A stretch of DNA of 64,000 nt. Origin: JBBATK01 sp040398805 (GTDB taxonomy: Bacteria > Bacteroidota > Ignavibacteria > Kapaibacteriales > NICIL-2). The position numbers and the translations under genes are program-made. Shown here piece by piece: positions 32,238-41,900 of the stretch. The stretch covers positions 310,001 through 374,000 of the forward strand of contig JBBATK010000001.1 in NCBI GenBank assembly GCA_040398805.1. The letters are read 5' to 3'. The notes beneath the pieces were generated by a model, which searched no databases, was not told the DNA's origin, and was given only the letters and a program-made list of their open reading frames with translations. How positions within the stretch are numbered: position 1 is the first letter of the stretch; every line of letters begins with the position of its first letter.

Positions 32238-33902
32238 ATGTCGCGTACCATCGGATCAGCAGTCGAGCACGACTTGTTGTTCAACACCAATTACGATTTC
32301 AACAAAGAGCTCTATCGGAAGATACGGGCGGTAACGGATATCACTTCTCGTGGTGGTGGGTTCAAGGCCATCGAAAAGCACCATGCCAAAGGAAAGCTGA
32401 CCGCTCGCGAACGGATTGAGAAGCTCATCGATCCCCAGACCGATGTCCTTGAAATCGGACTCTTTTGTGCGCATGAAATGTACGCCGACCAAGGCGGCGC
32501 TCCCGGAGCAGGGGTCGTCGTCGTCGTCGGCATCATCCACGGTCGCGAATGCCTCATCGTCGCCAATGATGCAACCGTCAAAGCGGGAGCGTGGTTTCCC
32601 ATGACGGCCAAGAAGAACATGCGGGCGCAGGAGATCGCCATCGAGAACCATCTGCCTATCGTCTATCTCGTGGACAGTGCCGGTGTGTTCCTTCCGATGC
32701 AAGATGAGATCTTTCCCGACAAAGAACATTTCGGACGTCAGTTCCGGAATAATGCCATCCTCTCCGCCATGGGCGTGCCGCAGATCGCTGCGATCATGGG
32801 ACCCTGTGTGGCGGGAGGTGCCTATCTGCCGCTCATGAGCGACGAGGCCATCATCGTGAACGGCACCGGCAGCGTGTTTCTTGCCGGTCCGGCCTTGGTC
32901 GAGGCAGCCATCGGTGAGAAGACGGGTATCGAGCCGCTCGGCGGCGCGACCATGCATGCGAACGTAAGCGGCGTGGTGGATTACAAGGTGGAAAGCGACG
33001 ACGAAGCATTGCAGCTCATCCGCTCATTGATCGAGAAGATCTCGCCACTCAAAGGTCGACATTCCTTGTTCGCCCGGTCCACTCCGCGGTCGCCTCTCTA
33101 CGATACCGATGAGATATTCGGCATCCTTCCGTCGGATCACTCGAAACCCTACAGCACGTATCAGGTGTTGGCGCGACTGGTGGACGGTTCCGAGTTCGAC
33201 GAGTACAAAGCGGACTATGGCAAGACCCTTGTGTGCGGCTATGCGCACATCGATGGCTGGGCCGTGGGCATCGTGGCCAACAATCGTGAGATCGTCCGGA
33301 ACGGTAAAGGTGAGATGCAGGTGGGTGGCGTCATCTATTCTGATAGTGCGGATAAGGCGGCACGCTTCATCATGAACTGCAACCAACGTTCCATTCCTCT
33401 CGTCTTCCTTCAGGACGTTACGGGATTCATGGTCGGCACGCGGGCGGAACAAGGTGGAATTATCAAGGACGGAGCCAAGCTCGTGAATGCGGTGGCGAAC
33501 TCCGTGGTCCCGAAGTTCACCTTCATCGTCGGCAACAGTTATGGCGCAGGTAATTACGCGATGTGCGGAAAGGCCTACGATCCCCGCCTCATCTACGCAT
33601 TTCCGTCGGCGAATATCGCCGTCATGGGAGGTGCGCAGGCATCGAAGACGCTTCTGACCATACGCCTGGCTGCGCTCGAGCGCGATGGCAAGCAACTCGG
33701 TGAAGAAGAGCAGCAGAAACTGCTTCGGGATATCCAGCAGCGCTATGATGCGACGACCACCCCCCTCTATGCGGCTTCGCGTTTGTGGGTGGATGGCATC
33801 GTGTCTCCGACGGATACCCGATTCATCGTCTCCCGCGGACTTGCCATGGCGTCGCACAATCCGGACATACCCGAATGGAAATCCGGAGTATTCCAAGTGT
33901 AA
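32238..33902 (+). CDS. mccB: Acyl-CoA carboxylase carboxyltransferase subunit, methylcrotonyl-CoA type
   Basis: A 554-residue carboxyltransferase. The N-terminal half contains AGVFLPMQDEIFPDKEHFGR and GGAYLPLMSDEAIIV, the second half GFMVGTRAEQGGIIKDGAKLVNA and NSYGAGNYAMCGKAYDPR. The QDEIFPDKEHFGR form is characteristic of methylcrotonyl- and geranyl-CoA carboxylase beta subunits, not of propionyl-CoA carboxylase. It would transfer CO2 from biotin to 3-methylcrotonyl-CoA in leucine breakdown; a broader acyl-CoA specificity cannot be excluded. The biotin carboxylase subunit is not in the window; a biotin carrier protein lies about 4 kb away on the other strand. ATG 32238 is chosen by homology and by the promoter. 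Confidence 0.88.
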   Translation: MSRTIGSAVEHDLLFNTNYDFNKELYRKIRAVTDITSRGGGFKAIEKHHAKGKLTARERIEKLIDPQTDVLEIGLFCAHEMYADQGGAPGAGVVVVVGIIHGRECLIVANDATVKAGAWFPMTAKKNMRAQEIAIENHLPIVYLVDSAGVFLPMQDEIFPDKEHFGRQFRNNAILSAMGVPQIAAIMGPCVAGGAYLPLMSDEAIIVNGTGSVFLAGPALVEAAIGEKTGIEPLGGATMHANVSGVVDYKVESDDEALQLIRSLIEKISPLKGRHSLFARSTPRSPLYDTDEIFGILPSDHSKPYSTYQVLARLVDGSEFDEYKADYGKTLVCGYAHIDGWAVGIVANNREIVRNGKGEMQVGGVIYSDSADKAARFIMNCNQRSIPLVFLQDVTGFMVGTRAEQGGIIKDGAKLVNAVANSVVPKFTFIVGNSYGAGNYAMCGKAYDPRLIYAFPSANIAVMGGAQASKTLLTIRLAALERDGKQLGEEEQQKLLRDIQQRYDATTTPLYAASRLWVDGIVSPTDTRFIVSRGLAMASHNPDIPEWKSGVFQV

Positions 33903-34008
33903 AGCATGCCCGTGTGTCTTTGAAATCGGTGTTCACGGTAGGCCTTCATGTCAATGAACGTCGCAGACGCTCGCAGACAATTCTCCACTTTGTGTTTTTC
34001 TTTTGCGT

Positions 34009-36276
34009 ATGAAAACAAAGAACACGGTAGGCGCTTCGAAGGAGCTCGTTCTGCCATCTTGGCTCCCGTATGTCGTCTTCGCGATCGCAACCGCATTCTT
34101 CTTTCGCGGACACCTCTTCGGCAATCACTTCTTCTGGGATGATTTCGCCGAATATGTCTTTCCTGTCCGAGCGTTCGCCGCCCACGCCATGGCTCAGGGT
34201 TCGTTACCGTTCTGGAATCCGTATACCTTTGGTGGTATGCCCTTCCTTGCGGACGTTCAAACGGCGATCTTCTATCCTCCGAACCTTCTCCTCGACCTCG
34301 TTGCGGGAGACGGTGAGTATCCCATCACGGCACTTCAGGCGATGATCATCCTGCACTTCTTCATCGCGCAGTGCACCATGTACCTTCTTGCCGGACGCGT
34401 GGGAATCTCCCGCGGTGGCGCACTGCTGGCAGCCCTGGGATACGGCTTTTCGAGTCCGATGGTCCTGCACGCTTTCCATCCCATGCAGGTGGAACACCTG
34501 GCGTGGTTTCCTCTGGTTGCGATGCTTGTGTATACGACAGTGACGGAGAAGAGCTTGATGCATGGCGTCATCGGCGGTTTGGTTCTTGGTATGACCATGC
34601 TTTCGGGTTCGCCACAAATGACTCTGTATATGGCGTTCTTCCTCGGCTGTTTCATTCTCTGGCTTGGTCTGAGTGGCGTCGTGGCGAAGTCCGAAACATT
34701 CACGGCCGCCATGGCACGCGTCGGCACCGGACTCCTTGTCCTGATCCTCGGACTTGGCGTCTTTTGCGTCCAGTATCTACCGGTGCAGGAGATTGCAAAA
34801 CTGTCCGAGCGTGCGGAGATGACCTATGAAAAAGCGTCGGTCGGTTCCCTGGAAATGTCGCAAGTGATCACGACGACCGTACCCAAAGCCTTCGGCAGTA
34901 TCAGTCCCGATCCGAAGAACAAAGCACCATTCTTTTTGCATGAACGTGACTATTACTTGTATTGGGACACGGCCTTCTACTTCGGGGTTGTGACGTTTCT
35001 CCTTGGACTCTACGGTGCCACGCGGATGTTCAGGACACCACTGGGCATGTTCCTTGTCGTGATGTCCGTCTTCGCCTTCCTATTCGCTCTTGGAAGCAAC
35101 GGATTCGTCTTCCCCGTGTTCTTCAAACTGCCGTTCTTCAACGCTCTCCGTATCCCTGCCCGTATGATGTTCGTCGTCGGCTTCGCCTTCTCTTTGCTTG
35201 CGGGATTCGGATTCGATGCGGTGATCCGTCGAAGCACGTCATCCTCCATGACGCCGTTGCTCGCATCCATTGCCGTTCCCTTGGTTCTTGCCTTGGGTGT
35301 CGCGGCTGGCGTATTCGTCACGGTTCCTGCAGAGGAAATGGAAAGCGTCATCAGCGGATATGGCACGACAGCTCTTCTGTTCGTTCTTGCGACCGGTGTG
35401 ACGGCAGTCCTTGCGTACCGATCGGTCCTGTCGCCAATCGTGGCAGTCTCGATTCTTGCCGTCTTGAGCTTCATCGACCTTTCCATGGCGGGTGGAGACT
35501 TCAATGCCGGCAAGACCAACCCCGTAAAAGAGGCGCAATCCATGTTTCCCGCTTCCCTGCAGTCGGTGCTCAAACCTCAACCTCCCGATTCCATCTTCCG
35601 CGTTTCCATGCGCGCCCCCGGCGTCATCGCCCTCAAGCGGAACCAGGGGATGATTGACAGGGTGATGTTGTATGAAGGGTATAATCAGTTGTTACTTGCC
35701 AAGCGACACCCCGCATTGAAGGATATTAAATCCTTGCTCGACGTGCTCGGTGTGAAGTACGAGATTCAAGTGGATCCTGCGACCGGAGGAGCCGGGTTTG
35801 TCCGTCGTCCGGATTGTTTCCCGAACTCATGGCTGGCATACTCCACGCGCCTGGCCACGGAGCAGACGATGAAGTCGGTCATGAACGATTCGGTGGATTT
35901 CCACACCACCGCCATCGTCGAAGATCCCGACGTTCGACTGACGGGCACAACGATCGACACGAACGGCCGCATCACGTGCACACGATTCCGTGACAATCAG
36001 ATCGAGTATGCTGTAACGACCGCTCAACCTGCTGTTGCCGTATTCGGTGAAATCTGGTATCCTTCATGGACGGTGTGGATCGACGGCAAACAGGCGAAAC
36101 CGCTGCGCGTGAACACCTGCCTTCGCGGTGTGGAGGTTCCTGCAGGCACGCACACGATAGAATGGCGATTCATGTCGGAGAGTTTTCATACCGGACTCCG
36201 CATCAGTCTCGGTACGCTTGTCTTTGCGGTGGGCTTGCTCGTCGTGAACCAGTATCGTCGGCGTCGGTCGTCGTAG
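34009..36276 (+). CDS. YfhO-family polytopic membrane protein (GT-C-like)
   Basis: A 755-residue membrane protein with about 12-13 helices and a C-terminal periplasmic domain. The first loop has FFWDDFAEYVFPVRAFAAH, an acidic pair at the place where GT-C glycosyltransferases bind divalent metal, followed by LPFWNPYTFGGMPFLAD, typical of bacterial YfhO and of oligosaccharyl/mannosyl-transferases. The last 130 residues end in a Y-SWTVWIDGK-Y beta domain, also family-typical. YfhO proteins glycosylate lipoteichoic acid in Gram-positives; here a lipid-linked sugar donor is likely. ATG 34009 is used; TTG 34003 is possible. The surrounding glycosyltransferases support an envelope role. Confidence 0.85.
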   Translation: MKTKNTVGASKELVLPSWLPYVVFAIATAFFFRGHLFGNHFFWDDFAEYVFPVRAFAAHAMAQGSLPFWNPYTFGGMPFLADVQTAIFYPPNLLLDLVAGDGEYPITALQAMIILHFFIAQCTMYLLAGRVGISRGGALLAALGYGFSSPMVLHAFHPMQVEHLAWFPLVAMLVYTTVTEKSLMHGVIGGLVLGMTMLSGSPQMTLYMAFFLGCFILWLGLSGVVAKSETFTAAMARVGTGLLVLILGLGVFCVQYLPVQEIAKLSERAEMTYEKASVGSLEMSQVITTTVPKAFGSISPDPKNKAPFFLHERDYYLYWDTAFYFGVVTFLLGLYGATRMFRTPLGMFLVVMSVFAFLFALGSNGFVFPVFFKLPFFNALRIPARMMFVVGFAFSLLAGFGFDAVIRRSTSSSMTPLLASIAVPLVLALGVAAGVFVTVPAEEMESVISGYGTTALLFVLATGVTAVLAYRSVLSPIVAVSILAVLSFIDLSMAGGDFNAGKTNPVKEAQSMFPASLQSVLKPQPPDSIFRVSMRAPGVIALKRNQGMIDRVMLYEGYNQLLLAKRHPALKDIKSLLDVLGVKYEIQVDPATGGAGFVRRPDCFPNSWLAYSTRLATEQTMKSVMNDSVDFHTTAIVEDPDVRLTGTTIDTNGRITCTRFRDNQIEYAVTTAQPAVAVFGEIWYPSWTVWIDGKQAKPLRVNTCLRGVEVPAGTHTIEWRFMSESFHTGLRISLGTLVFAVGLLVVNQYRRRRSS

Positions 36277-36311
36277 TCACTTTTTTACTCACGCACTCAC
36301 GGACATAACCT

Positions 36312-37004
36312 ATGATACGAGCAGTCGTCTTCGACCTGGATAATACACTGGTGGACTTCATGGCTATGAAACGCCAAGCGGTCGATGCGGCCATTACGGC
36401 CATGATCGATGCGGGGTTGGATCTGACCTTCGACAAGATCCGCTCGCATATCGACGATATCTACCGGGAGCAAGGCATCGAGTATCAACGGGTGTTCGAT
36501 CAGTTGTTACAGGAGAGTCTCGGTCATGTGGACAACCGCATCCTGTCCTCAGGCATCATCGCCTACCGCCGAGCCCGCGAGGCCGCCTTGCGTCCGTACC
36601 CGCACGTCACCGCCACCCTCATGCAGTTGGTCAAGAACGGCGTGAGATTGGCCGTCGTTTCCGATGCCCCCGCCCGCGAGGCTTGGCTTCGACTGTGCTA
36701 CATGAACCTTCATCATATCTTCGACGTGGTGGTGACCTATGATGACACGAGCGAGCGCAAGCCGAGTCCGAAACCCTTCCTTCTCGCCCTGCAGAAACTC
36801 GGTGTGGATCCGGGAGAAGCGGTGATGATCGGCGATTGGGCGGAACGCGACATGGTGGGAGCGAAGAACGTGGGAATGCACACGGCCTTCGCCAAATACG
36901 GTGATTCCTTCGGAAACCAGAATGTCACGGCCGATCATATCCTCTCGGACATCAGTGACATTCTCAGAATCGTCGAACAACATAACAGTTCCCAGAGCGT
37001 CTGA
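36312..37004 (+). CDS. HAD-superfamily hydrolase
   Basis: A 230-residue haloacid-dehalogenase phosphatase. Motif I VFDLDNTLVDF (nucleophile D8, acid D10), motif II AVVSDAPARE, motif III lysine in ERKPSPKPFLLAL and motif IV VMIGDWAERDMVGAKNVGM are all intact, with a C1 helical cap. Close relatives are phosphoglycolate phosphatase-like or YjjG-like. The substrate is not identifiable. It begins 35 nt after the YfhO-like gene; its stop lies inside a palindrome (36993-37011), and deformylase follows 36 nt later. Confidence 0.87.
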   Translation: MIRAVVFDLDNTLVDFMAMKRQAVDAAITAMIDAGLDLTFDKIRSHIDDIYREQGIEYQRVFDQLLQESLGHVDNRILSSGIIAYRRAREAALRPYPHVTATLMQLVKNGVRLAVVSDAPAREAWLRLCYMNLHHIFDVVVTYDDTSERKPSPKPFLLALQKLGVDPGEAVMIGDWAERDMVGAKNVGMHTAFAKYGDSFGNQNVTADHILSDISDILRIVEQHNSSQSV

Positions 37005-37011
37005 CGCTCTG
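36993..37011 (+). repeat. Perfect palindrome across the HAD stop codon
   Basis: CAGAGCGTC at 36993-37001 is repeated inverted at 37003-37011 around one central T that begins the TGA stop. A hairpin is possible, but there is no T-run after it. It could slow 3' exonuclease digestion or be a protein site. Confidence 0.55.
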
Positions 37012-37040
37012 TCACGAGTCCCTAACCTGATGGTGTCATC

Positions 37041-37589
37041 ATGATTCTTCCGGTCTACCTTTACAATCATCCCATTCTTCGCGAGACCGCCACTCCCGTG
37101 GCGGACATGACGGACGAGGTCCGCGTGTTCATCGAGAACATGTTCGAGACGATGCGTCAAGCCGAGGGTATCGGCCTTGCTGCCAATCAGGTGGGTTCGA
37201 CGCATGCGGTCTGTGTGGTCGATATTTCGGACACGGAGTATGGCGACGGCCAACGTCCGATAACGCTCATTAATCCCGTCGTGGAGTCGTACTCCGACGA
37301 TGAGAGCGAACTGGAAGAGGGGTGCCTGAGTCTTCCGAATCTACGCGACGTTGTGGTACGTCCGGAAGCGGTTCAAGTGCGGTATTACGATGAGCAGATG
37401 CGGGAGCGGACGATAGAAGCCGACGGATTGCTTTCGCGGGTGCTTCAGCACGAGATAGACCATTTGAACGGCATCTATTTCTTCGAGCGTCTATCGCCCG
37501 TCAAGAAAGCCCTGAACAAGAGCAAGCTGCGACGCATCGAACGTGGTCAGGTGCTTCCGGAATACGAGCACGTGAAAGCGGGCGGGTAA
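37041..37589 (+). CDS. def: Peptide deformylase
   Basis: A 182-residue metallohydrolase that removes the formyl group from N-terminal methionine. All three family motifs are present: motif 1 GIGLAANQVG, motif 2 EEGCLSLP (metal cysteine) and motif 3 QHEIDHLNG (HExxH). Length is normal. It usually pairs with fmt, which is not here; instead it follows a HAD hydrolase and converges with the biotin carrier gene 7 nt away. Confidence 0.97.
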   Translation: MILPVYLYNHPILRETATPVADMTDEVRVFIENMFETMRQAEGIGLAANQVGSTHAVCVVDISDTEYGDGQRPITLINPVVESYSDDESELEEGCLSLPNLRDVVVRPEAVQVRYYDEQMRERTIEADGLLSRVLQHEIDHLNGIYFFERLSPVKKALNKSKLRRIERGQVLPEYEHVKAGG

Positions 37590-37596
37590 CGACCGG

Positions 37597-38145
37597 TCAC
37601 TCGGCGGTCGTGTCGACGACGCAGAGGACCGCCCCCTTCTCTACCGCTGAGCCCTCAGCAGTACTCATCTCCACAATCGTACCGGAAGCCGGTGCCTTGA
37701 TAGCGTTCTCCATTTTCATCGCCTCGAGGACGAAGAGTTGTTGTCCTTTGCGCACACTCTCGCCTACCTGTACGGCTCGACTCTTGAGCAACCCCGGCAT
37801 GGGAGCTTTGACGACAACACGGTGGACGGCTGCCTGACTTCCCGCTCTGACGATCGCATACCATTGGTCATGACTGCGGTCGGTTACCGCTACCTGGTAC
37901 ATGTATCCTTGCAGGGAAATGGAGATGGACCCCTTGTGGTCAAGGCGGACAACGGCCGGAGTGACGGTTTCACCGTGGATCACGTCCACCAGATGCGCAT
38001 GGCCTTCGCGGCGTCGCAGGGCGTACTGTTCGTCGCCCACCTGTATCGAGGCGTCGTCGTGCACGCGCACCGTCACGGCCGTGCCGTTCCACTCAGCGGC
38101 GACTTCATACTCACGATATGCCTTGGTGTTCATCATTGGTTCCAT
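37597..38145 (-). CDS. Biotin carboxyl carrier protein (biotin/lipoyl attachment domain)
   Basis: A 182-residue protein. The C-terminal 75 residues are a biotinyl domain with the acceptor lysine in LEAMKMENAIKAP, preceded by VKAPMPGLLKS and followed by SGTIVEMSTAEGSAVEKGAVLCVV. The N-terminal 95 residues are a beta-rich region like that of free-standing carriers of acyl-CoA or pyruvate-type carboxylases. It could carry CO2 to the methylcrotonyl-type subunit at 32238. The start is one of 38145, 38136 or 38133; all lack a ribosome site. It follows the GT2 gene by 4 nt. Confidence 0.88.
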   Translation of the reverse strand: MEPMMNTKAYREYEVAAEWNGTAVTVRVHDDASIQVGDEQYALRRREGHAHLVDVIHGETVTPAVVRLDHKGSISISLQGYMYQVAVTDRSHDQWYAIVRAGSQAAVHRVVVKAPMPGLLKSRAVQVGESVRKGQQLFVLEAMKMENAIKAPASGTIVEMSTAEGSAVEKGAVLCVVDTTAE

Positions 38146-38149
38146 GGTT

Positions 38150-38857
38150 TCATATGCGGTGGATGGAGCGAATCCGGAAGACCTCCGCGAGCGTCTTCAG
38201 CGAATCCCGGATCGGGTTCAGTCTTGATCGCTCGTCATTGTACCAATCGACAGCAACCTGGACGATGCGCAAATCTCTTCTCTTTGCGAGAAAAAGCATC
38301 TCAGCATCGAAACCGAAGCCGTCGATTTTCATGGACGAGAAGATCGTTTGCGTCGCATGTGCGGTGGCTCCTTTGAAACCGCACTGCGTGTCCTCGATAC
38401 CGGAGAACAAGACGGCACTGATGATCTTGTTTCCCATGAGTCCAATGGCCTCGCGGTACCATGGCTGATGCTTCTTAAGACTCGTCGGATCGAGTCGTCG
38501 GCTACCGATGCATATGTCCGCCCCGTTTTCCAGTTCCCGAAGAATCTTCGGTAACTCTGTGATGGGAGTGGAAAAATCAGCGTCCGTAAACACCCTGTAT
38601 TCGCCTTGAGCCGCCAACATCCCTGTGCGGACTGCCGCACCCTTACCCCTATTCACTCCGAGTGCGATGGTGCGTACGTCGGGCTCGTAATGTCGTACAA
38701 CTCGAACGGTATCGTCGGACGAGCCATCGTCGACAACGATGATCTCCCATGAATACTGCCGGGTCCTCAGATACTCCAATGCTTTCTCGAGCGAGGAGGA
38801 TATCCGCTCCGCCTCGTTGAAAGCCGGGATGATGACTGATACCGTGGGTGTGCTCAT
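38150..38857 (-). CDS. Dolichyl-phosphate-glucose-type GT2 glycosyltransferase
   Basis: A 235-residue GT-A glycosyltransferase. The N-terminus TVSVIIPAFNEAERI, EIIVVDDGSSDDT near residue 45, the FTDADFSTP DxD region near 95, and GFKGATAHATQ near 160 match the dolichyl/polyprenyl-phosphate glucosyltransferase branch. It would charge a lipid carrier with a sugar at the inner face of the membrane, supplying GT-C enzymes such as the neighbours at 34009 and 38919. No C-terminal membrane helices. The start at 38857 lies one base after the U-tract of a terminator (38858-38897); no ribosome site is present. Confidence 0.9.
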   Translation of the reverse strand: MSTPTVSVIIPAFNEAERISSSLEKALEYLRTRQYSWEIIVVDDGSSDDTVRVVRHYEPDVRTIALGVNRGKGAAVRTGMLAAQGEYRVFTDADFSTPITELPKILRELENGADICIGSRRLDPTSLKKHQPWYREAIGLMGNKIISAVLFSGIEDTQCGFKGATAHATQTIFSSMKIDGFGFDAEMLFLAKRRDLRIVQVAVDWYNDERSRLNPIRDSLKTLAEVFRIRSIHRI

Positions 38858-38897
38858 GAAAAAACAAAGGCGACGTGCGTCCACGCAGCATCGCCTT
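38858..38897 (-). terminator. Rho-independent terminator touching the GT2 start codon
   Basis: On the minus strand, AAGGCGA pairs with TCGCCTT (plus-strand 38867-38873 and 38891-38897), with an inner TGCG/CGCA stem; TTTGTTTTTT follows. One C and then the GT2 ATG come next. It lies 22 nt after the stop of the DUF2723 gene and should end that transcript. Confidence 0.8.
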
Positions 38898-38918
38898 GCA
38901 TAGTATTGGCAAAGTCAC

Positions 38919-41900
38919 TTACATCGCGGGCGGCAGAATCGATGACGTATCGCCCAAGCGCAACTGCATGTCGCCCATCACTTTCATCGCTTCTTGGGCC
39001 AGGCCGTAGCCGCCGGCCGGATTCGACATGTAGCGTTGAACGAGCTGGCGCATCTCCTCCATACCTTCCTTCACTTGACCCTTCGCCGCCTTGATGCGCG
39101 CATTCATCGCGTCGCGTCGGAACTGGGCGCGAGGATTATCTCCTATACGCTGTACGAACGTGTCCAGCGCCTCGTTAGCCGCCTGGGTGTTTCCAAGCAC
39201 GATGTTGGCGTCGCACAGGAACAGGGCCGGATCGTACTCCGGACGAGTGGAACCGTTCTCGAACTCGGCAAGTGCCGGCTTTGCAATGATCGCACTCGTG
39301 CGCTCGGCACACATGGTGGCGAACTCTTTGGCCTTCTCCACCTCACCGCACATCTGGTAGAACTCCGCTACGTTCAGAAGATCGATGTAACTCATGGGGA
39401 ACTGCTTGGGGGATATCATCGAACGCAGCTTATCCAAAACAGCGACCGCACGTTTCTTATCACGCTTCTCCTGCAAGAGATAGTTCGCGTACTGCATGTA
39501 GATACGACGATAACTGTCCAAGTAGTTCCGGTGGTGCTCATCGAAGTATACCGGCGAATCATTCATGTTCCGCAGCTTGAAACCGTAGTGCGGTTCCTTA
39601 AAGAACACGTCATCGGGCAAGGTGTTCATCAAGCACTCTTCCATCACCTTCTCGTTCACTGCCACGCCCGTACTTCCACCTTGCTGGGGTACAGGACAGA
39701 TGCGGTAGGCCATTCCTTCCAATCGAACGAATTGCGACAGACCGACAAAGGTCTCCGAGCCCGGGTATCCGGCCGTCGTGGAGAAATAGAGCGGACGTTC
39801 GAACTTCGTGGTCTTGAGAATATCAAGAATCAACTTGTCCTGGACCTTGTTCAGATACATCGGCTTTCCGCTGACTTCACCGTACCGACCTCCCGAGAAG
39901 ACGAAGTCGAAGGTGCCACGCTGGATGACCTGCTGATCATTCGTGAACTTGGCAAGGATTTCGGGACTGACAGGAATGACGACTTGCTTGGCTTCCTGTA
40001 ACTCGTAACTGAGGGCCTTGTCGTTATTCTCATCGACGCGCAACGACTCGTCGCTGAACGACAGCGGAATCTTCTTGGCACCCCACGGCGATTGGTTCTT
40101 GAGCTGGTCGACATACCACAAGGTATTACCCAGACTCAGGTTCACGACACGGATGTCACGACGGACGCCGTCGACATCCTGCAGGTACCATACCGGGAAC
40201 GTATCGTTGTCACCATTGGTGAAGAGGATGGCATCCTTCTCACAACTCTGAAGGATGTTGTACGAGTAATCGAAAGGAAGATAGTTACCGGCCCTGCTAT
40301 GCATTTTCCAACCACCGACCGCCATGTTGAACGGCACGAGTGCTATGGAAGCAAGGACGACACCACCCGTCAGACTTGTGGAGTTCAATTTTTCGCGTAC
40401 CGTTTCAATGAGAGCGTACACGCCCAAGCCGATCCACATACACCACACCATGAACGAACCGGCATAGAAGTAATCACGCTCGCGTGGCTGCGGCTCCTGC
40501 TGGTTCTGGGCAAGTGCGGCGAATGCCCCCATCATGAGGAACATGACGAGGTGTACCCACGCCATTCGTCGATCCGCCTTGAAGTGGAAAAAGAGTCCGT
40601 ACAGTCCGAACAACAAGGGAAGGGCGAAGAAACGGATGGGAAAGAGATCCTTGAAGCCCGAATTGAAGTTTCTGATATCGGATTCCGCCTTGCTGAAGAG
40701 CGTGTAGTCACTATCCTGCAAGTCGCTGGAACGTCCGACGAAGTTCCATAGGAAATACCGCAGATACATGTGATACAACTGATACCGGAAGAGGTAACTC
40801 ATCTCGCCGGACATATTGAGCTTCGTTACCTTCGGAATGGTGATCTCGCGTCCGTCTTTCCGTGTCACCGGAACCTCCGTCGGCTCGTACCACTTTCCGT
40901 ATTTCTTATAGTTCTGAATCTTTGGCGCATCACGGGTTTCGTACCGCCGAGGAAGCAGCAACGGCGCTTCACCGTACTGCTCACGGCCGATGTACGAGAG
41001 CAACGACGCGAACGTCTTCGGGGAGTTCTCGTTCATGGGTGAGTCCGACTGCGAACGAAGCAACAAGTGCGTGTACGTGGTGTAGCCCATGAGCACCAGG
41101 ACAAAGGCGCTCGAGAGCAGACTGAGGACTCTTCGCTTCTCGCGGATGCCATAGATAACCCCCACGACGCCGGCAAGGACGATAAGGATAGCGAGTATCC
41201 GCACCCACGTCTCGTCCTGGACAAGGTACTCAAGAATCTCGTTGCGCATCGGAAGGTTACCGGCCATCATCGTCGGCATCCAGAAGAGGATGAACTTGTA
41301 CACCATGAAGAACGCCACCAGTGCGATACCCGATGCGACAAGGAACGAGTTCCGCGTTACTGTGTACTTGCGGAAGAACACGAGATAGACAATGGAGAAC
41401 ACTCCGAGGAGAGCGAGCAAATGGACGCCGATGGACAGACCTAAGAGATAGGCGATACCCAGGAGATACCTCTCATGACCGGGATTATCCGCCTCCTCCC
41501 ACCAACGCATCATCAGGTACACCATCACCTGCACGAACAGCGATGACGCCGCATACACTTCGCTCTCGACAGCGTTGAACCAGAAGGTATCACTGTAGGT
41601 GAAGGCAAGTGCTCCGACGAGTGCCGAACCATAAACGGCCAGCGACTCGCTGAGCGATTCCACCGTTTTTTTTCTGAAGGCATTGATCACCATGACGGTG
41701 ATGAGATACAACAACCAGACGGTGACGGCACTCGCGGTCACCGACATGTAATTGACACGCACACCGCTGTCGTCGGCGTTTCCGAACGGCAACAGGTGGA
41801 AGAGCTTACCGAGCATAAGGAACAACGGCGCACCAGGCGGGTGCGGCACCTGTTGATGAACCGCAGCGGCGGTGAACTCGCCACAATCCCAAAAAGGTAC

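Noticed and set aside
32510..32535. Repeated GTC codons as a tandem repeat
   Set aside because: They encode a run of valines in a core strand of the carboxyltransferase and are not a separate repeat.
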